From positions 1-64,000 of the forward strand of contig JANFNE010000049.1 in assembly GCA_024867545.1 (NCBI GenBank): 64,000 nt of DNA. Reading direction: 5' to 3'. The notes below the pieces were generated by a model. The model was not told where the DNA came from. It saw nothing but the letters and a program-made list of their open reading frames with translations, and did no database searches. Shown one piece after another: positions 19,252-29,583 of this stretch. The stretch comes from Phytopythium helicoides (Eukaryota; Oomycota; Peronosporomycetes; Pythiales; Pythiaceae). The position numbers and the translations under genes are program-made. How positions within the stretch are numbered: position 1 is the stretch's first letter; every line of letters starts with the position of its first letter.

Positions 19252-19761
19252 TCAGAGATCATGCAGTACGGGTGGATGCGGATCTTCAGGCCGGTGGTGG
19301 ATGCGGATCTTCAGGCCGGTGGTGGACTTCTCAATGTACTTGCTCTCCTTCGCGCGATACTTGCCAATCCAGTCACTCGCGCTGGCGTTGTAGACACCCA
19401 AGAACGCGTCCCACTCCTTGAAGTACTTGGCAGTCATCATGCTTGGCATCCCTCCACCGTGCTTTATGTAAAGCGAGTAGAAGAACATGTTGAGCACAGC
19501 GCGCTTGTGGTCTTCGCAGTCGTCCAGGATAACCTTGACAGATGAGCAGTCGAGACGGTCATGGGGAACCTCGCGGCCGAGCTCCCACCACAGCAGCCGG
19601 TGAAGATTTGGGTTGGACAGAAGTTTGGGCATCATGAGACTTGGGAGCAACGATGGCTCAACCACAGTGCGCTTCGCTACCGGCGAAACCAGACCAAGGG
19701 CGACGTTTGGTTTGCCTGGTAGTTCTTCATCACTAATATTCTCCTCGGCAGAACTGCTCAT
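19252..19761 (-). CDS. Unrecognised repeated protein (MSSSAEEN family)
   Basis: 169 residues from ATG at 19761. Notable segments are PVAKRTVVEPSLLPSLMMP, LHRLLWWELGREVP and VILDDCEDHKRAVLNMFFYS. A diverged, broken copy of the first 60 percent lies on the opposite strand at about 47040-47290, so it belongs to a dispersed repeat or multigene family. A 25-bp direct duplication (unit ggatgcggatcttcaggccg plus five bases, 19272-19321) near the C terminus changes the frame and probably the true end. No function is assigned. Confidence 0.45.
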   Translation of the reverse strand: MSSSAEENISDEELPGKPNVALGLVSPVAKRTVVEPSLLPSLMMPKLLSNPNLHRLLWWELGREVPHDRLDCSSVKVILDDCEDHKRAVLNMFFYSLYIKHGGGMPSMMTAKYFKEWDAFLGVYNASASDWIGKYRAKESKYIEKSTTGLKIRIHHRPEDPHPPVLHDL

Positions 19762-20241
19762 CACGACCTGTCCGGAAACACACGCCGAGATCACTCGACG
19801 TGGGACCAGTCAAGGCTGGAAGTGCGGCTCACTGGCTCTCGATGGAAGCGCAACGTCTGAATCACCAGACGCGGGACCACTCGAGAGCAACTTGGAGAAT
19901 GTGGCGCGATTCGCCACTGGTTGGATTTGAATTGATGACATCACTCAGGAATGAATCGTGATGTCATTGTCAATCACTATTTGCTAATATACGCTGAAAA
20001 CGTCCGTTTATATAGGATGTATCCTCCGCGACCAAGTTCTCTGGATTTATCCAGAGTAGTTAGAAGCGTACGACTCGACATACCAACGGGAAAAAAATCT
20101 CTATAAACCAATAAATAATAAAATACCAAACGTTGATCATGCAAAGTAAATGTTTATATCCCTCCTTTAATATATTAGATTCTTGCATCAGTATGGATAC
20201 ATTTTGAATGTGGTGCTGGCTTCTCCTAAGAGGTGAGCACG

Positions 20242-20988
20242 ATGCTAGACGATCTGCGTGATGTGCTACCTATTGGAATGGAGGAGTGGGTCGAACTGGC
20301 TGGACGCCACGCAGTCGCGTTCCCTGAAGCCAATCGTACGGCCGAGTCCCTGCGCCGTGAATTTGCCTCACTGTGCCGTGTAAGTGCTCCTACAGGGAGC
20401 ACAACCTGTCCACCCGAGGTACGCGAGGCTAAACGAATTAAGCGCATGATCATCGAAAGGTAAGAGCCCGCTACTGGTGAAGACGCAGCTGAAACTGCTG
20501 CTGGGTCTTTCGAAGACGTCCCAGGCATCGACAACCTCGACTCCAACCACGAAACAAGCGACGCCGACGCTCTGTTGAACGATGCAAGTGCCGCACGGCC
20601 AGCAACTCCTGGCTCACCTGCGCATTCAACCTTGTCGTCGTTGTCTGCCCAGCCGGTCGAGCGGCGACACCCACGACCTCTTGTTGCAGTGCGCAGCTCT
20701 CGCAACAACGACGACGACATCATGCAACTTCTCCGCATTCAGCTCATTCAGAGCCAGGAAGAAGACCGACGCCGTAGTGAAGCGGAAGAGGCGTGGAGAC
20801 TTCGACGTGAGCGAGACTGTGATGATGAACGCCGACGGCTAGAAGAAGAACGAGCCGAAGAGCGCGAGCGTCGGGTAAGAGAACAGCGTGAACGTGAACG
20901 TGAACACGCCGAAGATTGCCAGTGGCGCCAGGATATGATGATGCGCCACGAGCAGCTTATGCAAACGATGCTGCTGCTTCTTGGCTAG
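20242..20988 (+). pseudogene. SANT/Myb-like accessory protein with in-frame stop (DUF6818-like)
   Basis: The ATG at 20242 opens an N-terminal domain with GMEEWVELAGRHAVAFPEANR and RTAESLRREFASL, then PPEVREAKRIKRM, matching the oomycete/fungal DUF6818-type pattern as I recall it. A TAA at 20461-20463 interrupts; the same frame continues to 20988 with an acidic linker and a highly charged Glu/Arg coiled coil ending QTMLLLLG. The stop sits inside aggtaagag, which looks like a splice donor, but no intron is needed to keep frame. It is convergent with a Harbinger-type transposase and is probably its partner DNA-binding ORF. Confidence 0.55.
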
Positions 20989-21039
20989 CGTGAGTAGCGG
21001 AGCCCGTCAGTAATACAACACAGTGAAATGCTGTTCTTT

Positions 21040-22170
21040 TCAAAAGGTCAGTAGTCTAGCAGGGTCCCTCCCTAGTGCGTTCGAGTAGAATGTTGTCAAG
21101 ATCTGGTTCATACCGACCCATCTACTTCTACAATTGAAGAGAAGCACAGTGGCGAGCAGGATGAAGCGCCGCTCGCCCATCTCTTCAAAATCAAGTCGAT
21201 CTTTGAGCCTTGGAAAAGCTGACTGTATGGCCCTCATTCCCCACTCTGCTGCCTGGCGAAGCTGGGTAGCTAGACCCGCAACATCAGCGAGTGTACTGCA
21301 CTTGATTAGGAATGGGTAATCACCCGATGAAAATGCTGAATAAACGACCACTTGAGCACCAGTTCTGCGATGTAACCCTTCCAACTTGTCGTACACCCTG
21401 CTCCAATCAGCCACCAACGAATCGTGCAGACAGCCAGGCGCGTTGAGACCCCACGCGACAATACGGCCGTCTGGCGCGAACACCAGGATATTGGCAACGT
21501 AGTGGTCATGCATCCATCCATTGTAGAACATGTTCTGGATCTCGTATTGTCCACTCGCTTCTAGCCGCAGCTTGAGGCCATCCATCATTGCACACACAGT
21601 TGGAAGTCTTGGATACTTGGAACTCGCTGCACGCTGATAGTCTCGCACTTCCTCATCAGTTGGTAGATGGATGCGTGCGTCTTCGTGCGTTGCTAGTGCT
21701 TTGATGATCAGATGGCGTGCAAACCGGATGAATAGCGAGGCAGCCGATGCAGTAACACCAAAGATCAGTGTGATAATCATTTGAGAGCCACAGTTGTGAC
21801 CCCAAGCCAGGTACAAAGCGAGGCATTGCGGTGCGTCCATTGACCGAGGGCGACCTTTTGTTGTGCTGGGTTTCACCTTGATCATTCCGCTCTTGTTGTA
21901 CGGGGTGAACTTGTCGTAGAGAGGCTAGAACAGCAGTATCAAACGCCGAAATCCGATGTAATCGAACCCAGTGAGCGTGACCATAGAGGCATTACATCCT
22001 GACCCATAAAGATATTGAAACGCAGACATTCCCGGCGCAGACAGAGCACGACGAGAGATGCGACTGTAGCTTGGACCTCGAGATCTCTTTCGCCGAGCAT
22101 GCCGATTTCGTCTGCGGCGCAGAAGCACGGCTGCAGTTGCTGCGAACCACACAAGTGCCGCACCACTCAT
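21040..22170 (-). pseudogene. PIF/Harbinger-type DDE transposase with in-frame stop
   Basis: The ATG is at 22170; a TAG at 21925-21927 breaks the frame between LILLF and PLYDKFTPYNKSG, and the frame then stays open to 21040. The DDE_4 nuclease pattern is visible: VCAMMDGLKL (first Asp), GCLHDSLVADW (second), and YSAFSSGDYPFLIK, where family members normally have Asp before SAF. This copy has Tyr there, so both the stop and the residue change suggest inactivity. Terminal inverted repeats were not found. Confidence 0.65.
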
Positions 22171-22431
22171 TCGTTCTCCCTGTCCGAAAGTGACGAGCCC
22201 TTGGTGAGTGGGTGAGGGTCATCGCTCCCTAATTGACAACCTGTCGTTCTGAATCTGAGAAATGTGCTGAGTAAATGCTCCGTTACATTTCATTTTCAGG
22301 ACAGAATGATTGGTGTATCTTTCCGTATTTGCAAATTGCGATTTGTGTTTTCAGGTTGCACCCACTAAGTAAAAGTAAAAGTACTAGGCGCATTTGGACA
22401 CACCACGCTGAATTATATACTTCAATAGTCA

Positions 22432-23331
22432 AGGGAGGGGTTGCGAGAGCACAACGTTATGAAATGCATTAATGGATTCCAATGGGAATTTAATTTGCTG
22501 CTGGTGTCGTAGCATGCAATCAATTAATGTCAGGAGACTTGTCTTGAGCGCAGTGTCTTGATCAGATATCCAAAGTATGGAGATGAATTGGTCAGCATGG
22601 ACGCCGTGACCTCTAATGAGTAGTAGAATTGTACGTAGCATCACATCGCAAGAACGATCTCGAGTCGATTGCTCTTGTAAATGGTTCATTCCTACGACTT
22701 CAAGTTCGGTTCCAAAATTGATTACAATCCCGCGGAGCATATAATTCACTTCGCTTAATTATTATGAAATTGTACCATGTACGCTTTGACAATTGAAGAC
22801 AAATTATTATAGTGCTGCAAGTCGTACACTCCAATGTCCTTGGATATTGATGGGAGAATTTTTTCAACATCTTCTGGTGTGGGAAGCATGACTTCAGAAG
22901 AGAGCTTCGACTTCATTCCGTTCTCGATAAAAACAACTTGTTCGACTTCGATATTCAATAGAATGTCGACCAAATCTTGAGCAGAGTTTTCGAATCGTGT
23001 TGAGAAGCTGATGTTGGTGAGCGTTTGCCTCGAGCTTGTAACCGAAGTGCTTGCTGAGATTTTTGATAATGAGGGTCTTATAATATTTTCCAACATACAC
23101 CCAGCCAGGGTTGTATGCCAGTAGCAGCATATCTTCGTGCTTCCGGGCGAAAGATCCAACCGTAAATTCGATCCGATTGATCCACAAAAGAAGCCTCGGG
23201 TTCTTGGAAGTGAGGTGGATGTAGTCCACATCAAGATTTTTTTGAGGTTGTGCGGATTTAAATCCTGCGAAGGTGTCGATGACCGAATCTGTTTGCATCG
23301 ATACACGTTTGCCCGAATCGGTCTGCATTTT
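22432..23331 (-). pseudogene. Unrecognised broken protein gene
   Basis: A reading from Met at 23328 (MQTDSGKRVSMQTDSVIDTF) runs through RLLLWINRIEFTVG and AYNPGWVYVGKYYKTLI, then shifts near 23030 into the frame with STRFENSAQDLVDILLNIE and ends QFHNN at 22755. A further ORF continues to 22429 (LRGIVINFGTELEVVGMN). The codon pattern and conserved-looking hydrophobic spacing suggest an old gene; no family is recognised. The start carries a short direct repeat (MQTDS twice). Confidence 0.3.
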
Positions 23332-23531
23332 GCGGAAGTGGGAGAGCGGGAGGAAGGTGAGAGAGAGTGCAAAAGAGACGGAAAAAGACGAAGAGAATTC
23401 AGATTATCGGCCTTGCGGATGCCCTTGAGTACCAGCCATTCATTCCAAACGTATCCTAAACTGCAGGTACGTGTATAAAGACACGGAAGTGACTGAAGCG
23501 TACTCCAGGTGTCAAGTCCACACTGTAACAC

Positions 23532-24663
23532 ATTCCAAAGTCTTCTGTAAATACTCGTCGTTGCAGATTACTTGGGGACGTTGGCGGACGACAAAAAAAT
23601 CCCGTTTCCGGTTCAAAACCAGCGTCTAAAGGTACTTTATGTTGCGCAAATATCCCGTTTCAGTTTCGGATTCGACGCGGGAAACGGACAGGGGACGCTC
23701 CGTCGAGAAGCAAATCACGTAATGACGCAACCGTGGCTTGGTGGGTGGCTGCTTGTGCGCATTGGCGATCGATGATGCGCACCGTGTGCGAGCGAGAGAA
23801 GAAGGTCTTGAGGTCCGCGGCGGCTTGTTATTCTTGAGGAAAAAATTGTTGAAGGAGCAGAGTCCACGAAAAGAATCAACTCGACCGCTGGCTTAGAACC
23901 ACAATAGAGTGATCGAATATCAAACAGAAAACAATCTGGATAGTATCCATCCATTTCCCGCACTGCACAAATACCATTAAAACAGTAATTGGTGTCATAT
24001 GCATACCTAAAATCAAAACAACTAGAAAATTGGTTTTGTATGAACATCAAAAGCATTTTGCATACATCTACCAGTGTCAAGCTGTGGAGTCAATTCCAAG
24101 CACATAGTTTCATTTATTAAATGATTCGACTCTTATAACCTAATCATATCATATATAGGTCTTCCTAAAAAATGGTTAGCTTCATTCATCCCATTGTGTC
24201 ACCAAAGATCCCACATCATAAAAGTATAATTTGATGAGCACTTTTTCCAGGATAGCTTTTAAATCACAATTAGAGCTCGTCGGTGCGACGGAAGTAGAGC
24301 TTGTTGATAGTTTGGAGTAGCTTAGCATTACAGCAGAGGCCTTCAAAGCTGGAGAGCGAGGCGTAGTGGATTGGAAAGTGAGAAATGTCACATGACACCA
24401 AGAGCAAGTACCAGAGAACTTGCGAGCCTAACTTTAGATGGTTCTCGACTGCTTTGGAGACAAGATTAAGCTACTCTGCAAGTGGCGTAAGGAAATATCC
24501 CCTATGCCATTTGATACATGGCATTCAAGAGCCCCTGAAGCACAGCGGGTAATTGAAGACTGAGAGGACTGCCCGTGCATCTTTGCAGCACTTCAGTACG
24601 CTGCGTGTGCGTATGATCTTCCCGATTTGGCTCCTGGCTAGTGGATCGACGAGAACATGAAGG
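23532..24663. other. Intergenic, no convincing gene
   Basis: AT-rich sequence with only short frames. A minus-strand frame at 23715-24080 contains YAYDTNYCFNGICAVREMDG and could be an exon of the decayed gene to its left; this is not supported further. Confidence 0.4.
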
Positions 24664-25014
24664 ATGTTAAGGACAACTTCGACCAATCAATTAGCACTCG
24701 TTGAAGTAGTTCAATGGATTGTTGGCCATCTCCTCAACAATGGGCATATCATTCACGAATTACAAAAGAATCTCGTTCCTGGCGGAAGACACGAAGTTCG
24801 AGTTCTCAAAGAGCTGCACCTAGACAATGGTTTATACTTCGTCGGCGCCTACACGTCCAGTGTCTTTAGCCACTGCATGGTGTTGGCTGTGAGAGATGGA
24901 GGATCCAAGCGTCTCGTGTTTGATGTAAACAAGAAGATCGACAGCAAGAACGATGGTACCAAGCTCACTAGTGCCAAGATCGACTGGATTGGTAAAGGAC
25001 GATTATTCATCTGA
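24664..25014 (+). CDS. Hypothetical protein, 116 aa
   Basis: Starts ATGTTAAGGACA. Contains GLYFVGAYTSSVFSHCMVLAV followed by RLVFDVNKKID, a pattern of a hydrophobic strand, His-Cys, then an Asp strand that is seen in the C-terminal part of some papain-like folds. That assignment is speculative, and the ORF may be the 3' part of a broken gene. Confidence 0.3.
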   Translation: MLRTTSTNQLALVEVVQWIVGHLLNNGHIIHELQKNLVPGGRHEVRVLKELHLDNGLYFVGAYTSSVFSHCMVLAVRDGGSKRLVFDVNKKIDSKNDGTKLTSAKIDWIGKGRLFI

Positions 25015-25123
25015 TTACCAGTCGAACCTTGGGAAAAATCTCGTTTGTATTGTACCCCAAGCTGAGAAGGATGGTATTCATTTGCCAATTGGAATCCATC
25101 TTAAAATACTAGGTCAGAAACGA

Positions 25124-25166
25124 CTGCGTGAGTGCGTGCGTGCGTGCGTGCGTGCGTGCGTGTGTG
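25124..25166. repeat. GCGT microsatellite
   Basis: About ten copies of a tgcg/gcgt tetranucleotide, ending in gtgtgtg. It produces spurious Cys-Val-Arg-Ala reading frames. Confidence 0.9.
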
Positions 25167-25289
25167 TCCACGGTACACAACACAAATCGTCACGCACTCC
25201 AAGCAAAACTACTGGACGATATTTTCAGTATATTTAAATGTGTTATTTTTATTTTAGTTTTGACAGGTCACTACAAAACACAAACAAAA

Positions 25290-25643
25290 ATGCGCAAGTG
25301 CGCCACGTGCGCGGCGCAGCTCGAGGCACCGAGCGTCTACGGTCACGACCTGCCATGCAGGCGGTGTGTCTGCTGCCGGGACTTGTTCCCATTCGACCGG
25401 TTCCCCCAGTTGGGGAGCCAGAGGTCGGCGCGGCGCAGATGCACCGCTTGCATTAACGGGCTGAACAACCGCCTGTTCTGGCGGCGGGAGGCCCCAGCGC
25501 TGCGACCACCACCCCTCCGCCGACAGCGCAGGAGCGTGGCGCGCAACGACTTGCGGTGCTGGCCGAATCGCTGGGGCCCACGCCACCGCCACAACGCCCA
25601 CCTCCCCCGCCGACGCGATCAGGCCAAGGCGGTATACCTTTAG
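25290..25643 (+). CDS. Small Cys-rich protein, probable zinc-binding (117 aa)
   Basis: The ATG is at 25290. It begins MRKCATCAAQL and continues with CRRCVCCRDLFPFDRFP and RRRCTACINGLNNR. Three CX2C pairs suit a zinc-ribbon or treble-clef fold. The C-terminal half is Arg-rich and low complexity. It ends 40 bp before the left end of the piggyBac element, so it is a neighbour and not a part of it. Function unknown. Confidence 0.4.
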   Translation: MRKCATCAAQLEAPSVYGHDLPCRRCVCCRDLFPFDRFPQLGSQRSARRRCTACINGLNNRLFWRREAPALRPPPLRRQRRSVARNDLRCWPNRWGPRHRHNAHLPRRRDQAKAVYL

Positions 25644-26000
25644 TTCCTTCTAATTAATACAATTGGAAAGGTTCCACTTTATTTAACCCATTCCCTCCCG
25701 CTCCTTATGCTGTATTATACAGCATAAGAAATGACTTGATCAAAGTATTCTTTTTTCCGTTGAAAATTAATCAGTTTGTAGCATGCGTCCTGCAGAGCAT
25801 GAGCAATGACAACGTTTATGACCAAATTCCTCGCTTTTGATTGGCAAATGCGAGTACAACTGCTAGTGCACATCACCGCACCCCATCACCATTTTTCCTG
25901 TCGAAAGCAGCTCCCCTGACCAAAGCGATCATCACCCACCACGGCTTCGCTCCGGCGTTTTCGCGCCAAAACGCGAGGGGTGAATGGCGGGCAGCCCGGG

Positions 26001-26112
26001 GCGCGCGCGGCGCACGGCCGCGCCGAGGAACTTTTTGCCCATTTGTCAATATGGCAAGAATACAACAACAAATGGGCAAAAGTTCCTCGGCGCGGCCGTG
26101 CGCCGCGCGCGC
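26001..26112. repeat. GC-rich hairpin inside piggyBac 3' region
   Basis: Arms of about 45 nt (26001-26046 and 26068-26112) are reverse complements apart from one extra T, around a 21-nt loop (caatatggcaagaatac). The arms are unusually GC-rich (gcgcgcgcggcgcacggccg) compared with the AT-rich ends of the element. It lies between the transposase stop (26177) and the left TIR and may be a nested MITE or a terminator-like fold. Confidence 0.85.
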
Positions 26113-26176
26113 TCCAGCCAAGGAAGACGCTCAAGACGACAAGGTATGAAGTGCTCATGAAAAGATTTATTGGAGC

Positions 26177-29026
26177 TTACTCATCTGCGGTCTGCTTAGG
26201 CTTACGGAAGCGAATCTTGCGACGCAGTTCTCGCGGGATCAAGGTCCCGTTCTTCCACGTGTCGTGCCAGACCTGCGAGCAGGTAAGCACGTTGCCTTCC
26301 TCTGCTCGCCATACCTTATTACAGAGGGCAACCCGCCCACCAAACGTGTCTGTGCAGGTCGGGCAGTAGTAGGTGGTCTCAGTGCTCCGCGCTGATTTGT
26401 CAGAGAGCGCGGAGCAGACCTTGCACAAGTACTGGCGCAGCTTGTTCTGGTAGGTTTCTGTGGTCTGGACGATGGAATGCGTTGATGTTTGGATGGGTAC
26501 TGACGCAAGATTCTCGGCTTGCATGTGTGACTGGAAGTCACTGGCTTCTTGGGCCAACAGCTCGCAGTGCAAACGCTCCAGGAAGTCAGAGTGGACAGGT
26601 GCGGCTTCACCTTGCGCTTGTTTGTGCAACTTGTGAATGATATACGCGTTGACTAACGCCATATCCACGACTCCCAAAAACATGTTCTTGTAGTATGACC
26701 TCAGACGGATGCACTTCTGGATCGAGTATGCGTGGACGCGCAACTGATCGTGCCTGTCCTCACCGCCCATGCCTTTCGTGTACGTGGGCACTATCGCCGG
26801 AGCTGGTACCTCCTCGCCATACACGCCTTTCTTGGCTGACTTGCGTGTTACAGTGGTCAATGCAGTGCTGCATCCAGTCGCCAGCATATTTACCGGCTGA
26901 TTGTCGAGCCACGACAACGCAACATGCTCAGGATACGTTCCGTGCTGTGCAAGCCGGTACGTTCCACGCGGGATACTCGCCGGTCGCTTGGTATATGTGT
27001 AATGGAATGGCGACGGCCACGCCTTCCGATTCGTGCGTATTGTGCCAACGTGATACAAACCCATCGACAGCAACTTGAGCGATAGTGCAATTGATGTGTA
27101 GAAGTTGTCGGTAACGATCAATCGCTTGCCAGGCTGATCCTTTAGTGCTTTGGTAATGTTTCTCAACGCCGCTTTTGCAATAACATCACTCGAGTCCTCA
27201 GCTCCACGGTACACTTCAATGCTACAGCACATCATAACAATACAGCATAGCATAGCATAAGAATACAGCACAACATAACCATACAGCATTAGCGCAGCAC
27301 ATCGAATCAAATAGTGAGCAGTGCGTACCGAGAACAATATGCCGTCTTGGCACAGCACACCATGTAGAACTTGTTTCCCCATCGTGTCGGCTTGTCCTTC
27401 ATGAAGATTCGCATCGGGTTGTAGTGGTGCCGGCTGCCAATCATTCCCTCATCCAGCGACACCGTGTCTCCCATCCGATAGCCACGACGAAACGTCTTTT
27501 CCACTACCTGAAGTACTGGGCGAATCTTCCATGCCTTGTCTAAATGTCGTCGATCGTTAGTGTTGTCGTTGAAGTGCAGAAAGCGAGATAGATCCTCAAA
27601 TCGCTTTCGACTCATGAATTTGCTGAATGTTCCACGAGGAATAGCGCCATTTTCACTTGTCGACCAATGTCGAGCGAGTGACACTGTCTGCGGACTCAAA
27701 GCCCGAGCGATAAGAAGGCCAATGTACCGAACCAACTCGTGCGGCTGGAATTCTTTTGACTTTGCCAAGTCAACCAATATCTCGTCCAGCGACTGGACTG
27801 CAAATGACGGATTGCGATCTTGACGTTGGCGCTGACGCTGTTGACGTTCGCGAGCAACTTTGGGGGCCTCTTGTTTGCGAAACCTGTTAGACTCCTCAGC
27901 AATCTTCACCCATAGCAGCTTTGGCAAAAAGTAGTAGAAGAGACCAAGCGGTGAATCTGCATATGCCAGAGCAGATTGGGTTGGCCCAGTAGGTCCACTG
28001 TAAAGCTCTGCAGCGGGAAGGTTGATGGTCCGAGAGACCTCCTCGTCGAAAATAATCCAGTCTCGGCCAATGATATCAAAATCTTCTTGGGTCAAGCCTA
28101 GCTCTATCGGTTCATCTGGTTCATCAGACGGCTCCCAGTCATTGTCATCCACATCATCATAGATCATCGCGTCCATAGCGTTAGCGATATCATTGTCGTC
28201 GTCGTCATCACTATCTTCATCTCCACTTGCATCGGACGGCACCAAGTTTGGATCGTCTTCGTCCACACCATCAAAAAGATTGGGCAGTTCCACTTTATCG
28301 AAAAAATCATTTGGGGTCTGTTGGGTGGACTGTGCTGTATCAGGTGGAATTGACGTTGCACGTCGCTTGCTGTGTGCTGTATCAGACGGGTTACTGGACG
28401 CACGCCGTTTTCCTTGTGCTGTAGCACGTGGTACTTGTGGTGTAGCACGAGGTACTTGTGCTGTACTGACTTGTGCTGTATCCGATGGGTTAGAGCTGAT
28501 AGTTGAATCAACTTCTGCTGTATCTGGATGTGATAGTCCTTCACGCATCATGTGCGGTGGTGAATGCACAGCTGGCGCATGCGCTATCGCGGGAGTTGGC
28601 GATGGAGCTGACGGAAGGACTGGCGCTGGCGCTGGAACTTGCGCAGGGTCAGGAGCTGGAGCTGGCACAGGGGCAGGAGCTGGGGCTGACGCAGTCACCT
28701 CGACAGCTGCAAGTTGTGCTTGCGTTGCAACAGAAGGAGAGGAAGAGATAGTGACCCCGAGGCGTAGCCAATTTTGAGTCCTTGCGTATGCCATAAGACT
28801 GTCCGTCCCTGTCGGAGCATTGAGCGTGAGCCGTTTACACGTCAAGACAGCAGATTCCCTGCCTACCTGTGAAGTATTCAACACCCTCTGTGCCTCTCAT
28901 AGTCGCTCCGGGGCGCATGTAATGAAAGTCGACGCCAAGGCCCCGCGGCCGGCGCGCCTTCCATCCCAGCTGCGAAAGCTCGCGCCATAACTGCTTGAAA
29001 TCCTTCTCGTACGGAGAGAGCGCCAT
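26177..29026 (-). CDS. piggyBac transposase, three exons, 894 aa
   Basis: Exons (minus) are 29026-28867, 28808-27329 and 27221-26177. Both introns are GT-AG (58 and 107 nt) and the joined length, 2685 nt, is an exact codon multiple. Exon 1 encodes a compact domain (LSQLGWKARRPRGLGVDF, GTEGVEYFTG) continuing into TDSLMAYARTQNWLRLG. An Ala/Pro-rich and acidic linker with repeated DTAQ motifs follows. The DDE_Tnp_1_7 core has SLDEGMIG, VTDNFYTS and GGEDRHDQ, carrying the expected Asp residues. The C-terminal Cys-rich domain (YLCKVCSAL, YYCPTCTDTFGG) would bind DNA ends. The protein acts in the nucleus, cutting at TTAA. Confidence 0.9.
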
Positions 29027-29583
29027 CACCAACGATTTTCAAAAGTGAGAGACAGAACAGTCGGGGGAGGGAATCCTGCCAAAACCTCTATCGCGTATAA
29101 TACAGAAGTGGTACTGCAACCCCAGCCGCAACAAAATTCATCCGAAGCATCCCCACAAAATCTTGGAGGTCGATCCAGATCGACATACAAATGTCAAGCT
29201 AGCGGTTTTCGATCTTGTGGGGGACATCACGTGATATAAAAAACTGCCACATATCTTATGCTGTATAATACAGCATAAGGGAGTAAATGGGTTAAGCGCA
29301 TCTTCGTTTTATGTTGGGGGAAATCCGAAAACACGTCCGTTTTTCAAAACTAATTCCAAAACACATCCATTCCGCAATGTTGTGTGCAACACGTCACCTG
29401 TTCAACCAGACTGTATGATGTGTACATATTTGACCATCATATCAAATTGTAGCTTATGTACAAACCATTGCTTGTACAATTGAACTACCATGTACACCAA
29501 ACATAGCCATCTATTTTTAGGGTGGTTTCGCCTATGTCTTTTCTGGAACTGCTTCTCGCAGACTCACTTTCACAAGATCGATT

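Larger units (their letters stand above)
25683..29295 (-). mobile_element. piggyBac element with TTAA ends
   Basis: TTAA at 25683-25686 and 29292-29295 are the target duplications. Both ends continue CCCATT, a CTCC-containing stretch, and then a 25-bp palindrome cttatgctgtattatacagc plus ataag (reverse-complemented at the right end). TIR similarity is therefore about 37-41 bp. The transposase gene lies on the minus strand. All splice sites and catalytic residues look intact, so this copy may be functional or recently so. Confidence 0.93.

Noticed and set aside
22429..24391. A Crinkler or other effector gene in the minus-strand fragments
   Set aside because: No LFLAK-like, RXLR-dEER or recognised effector domain is visible; left as an unrecognised broken gene.
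25128..25289. N-terminal extension of the Cys-rich ORF
   Set aside because: It is translated from the GCGT microsatellite and lacks an ATG; the ATG at 25290 is a better start.
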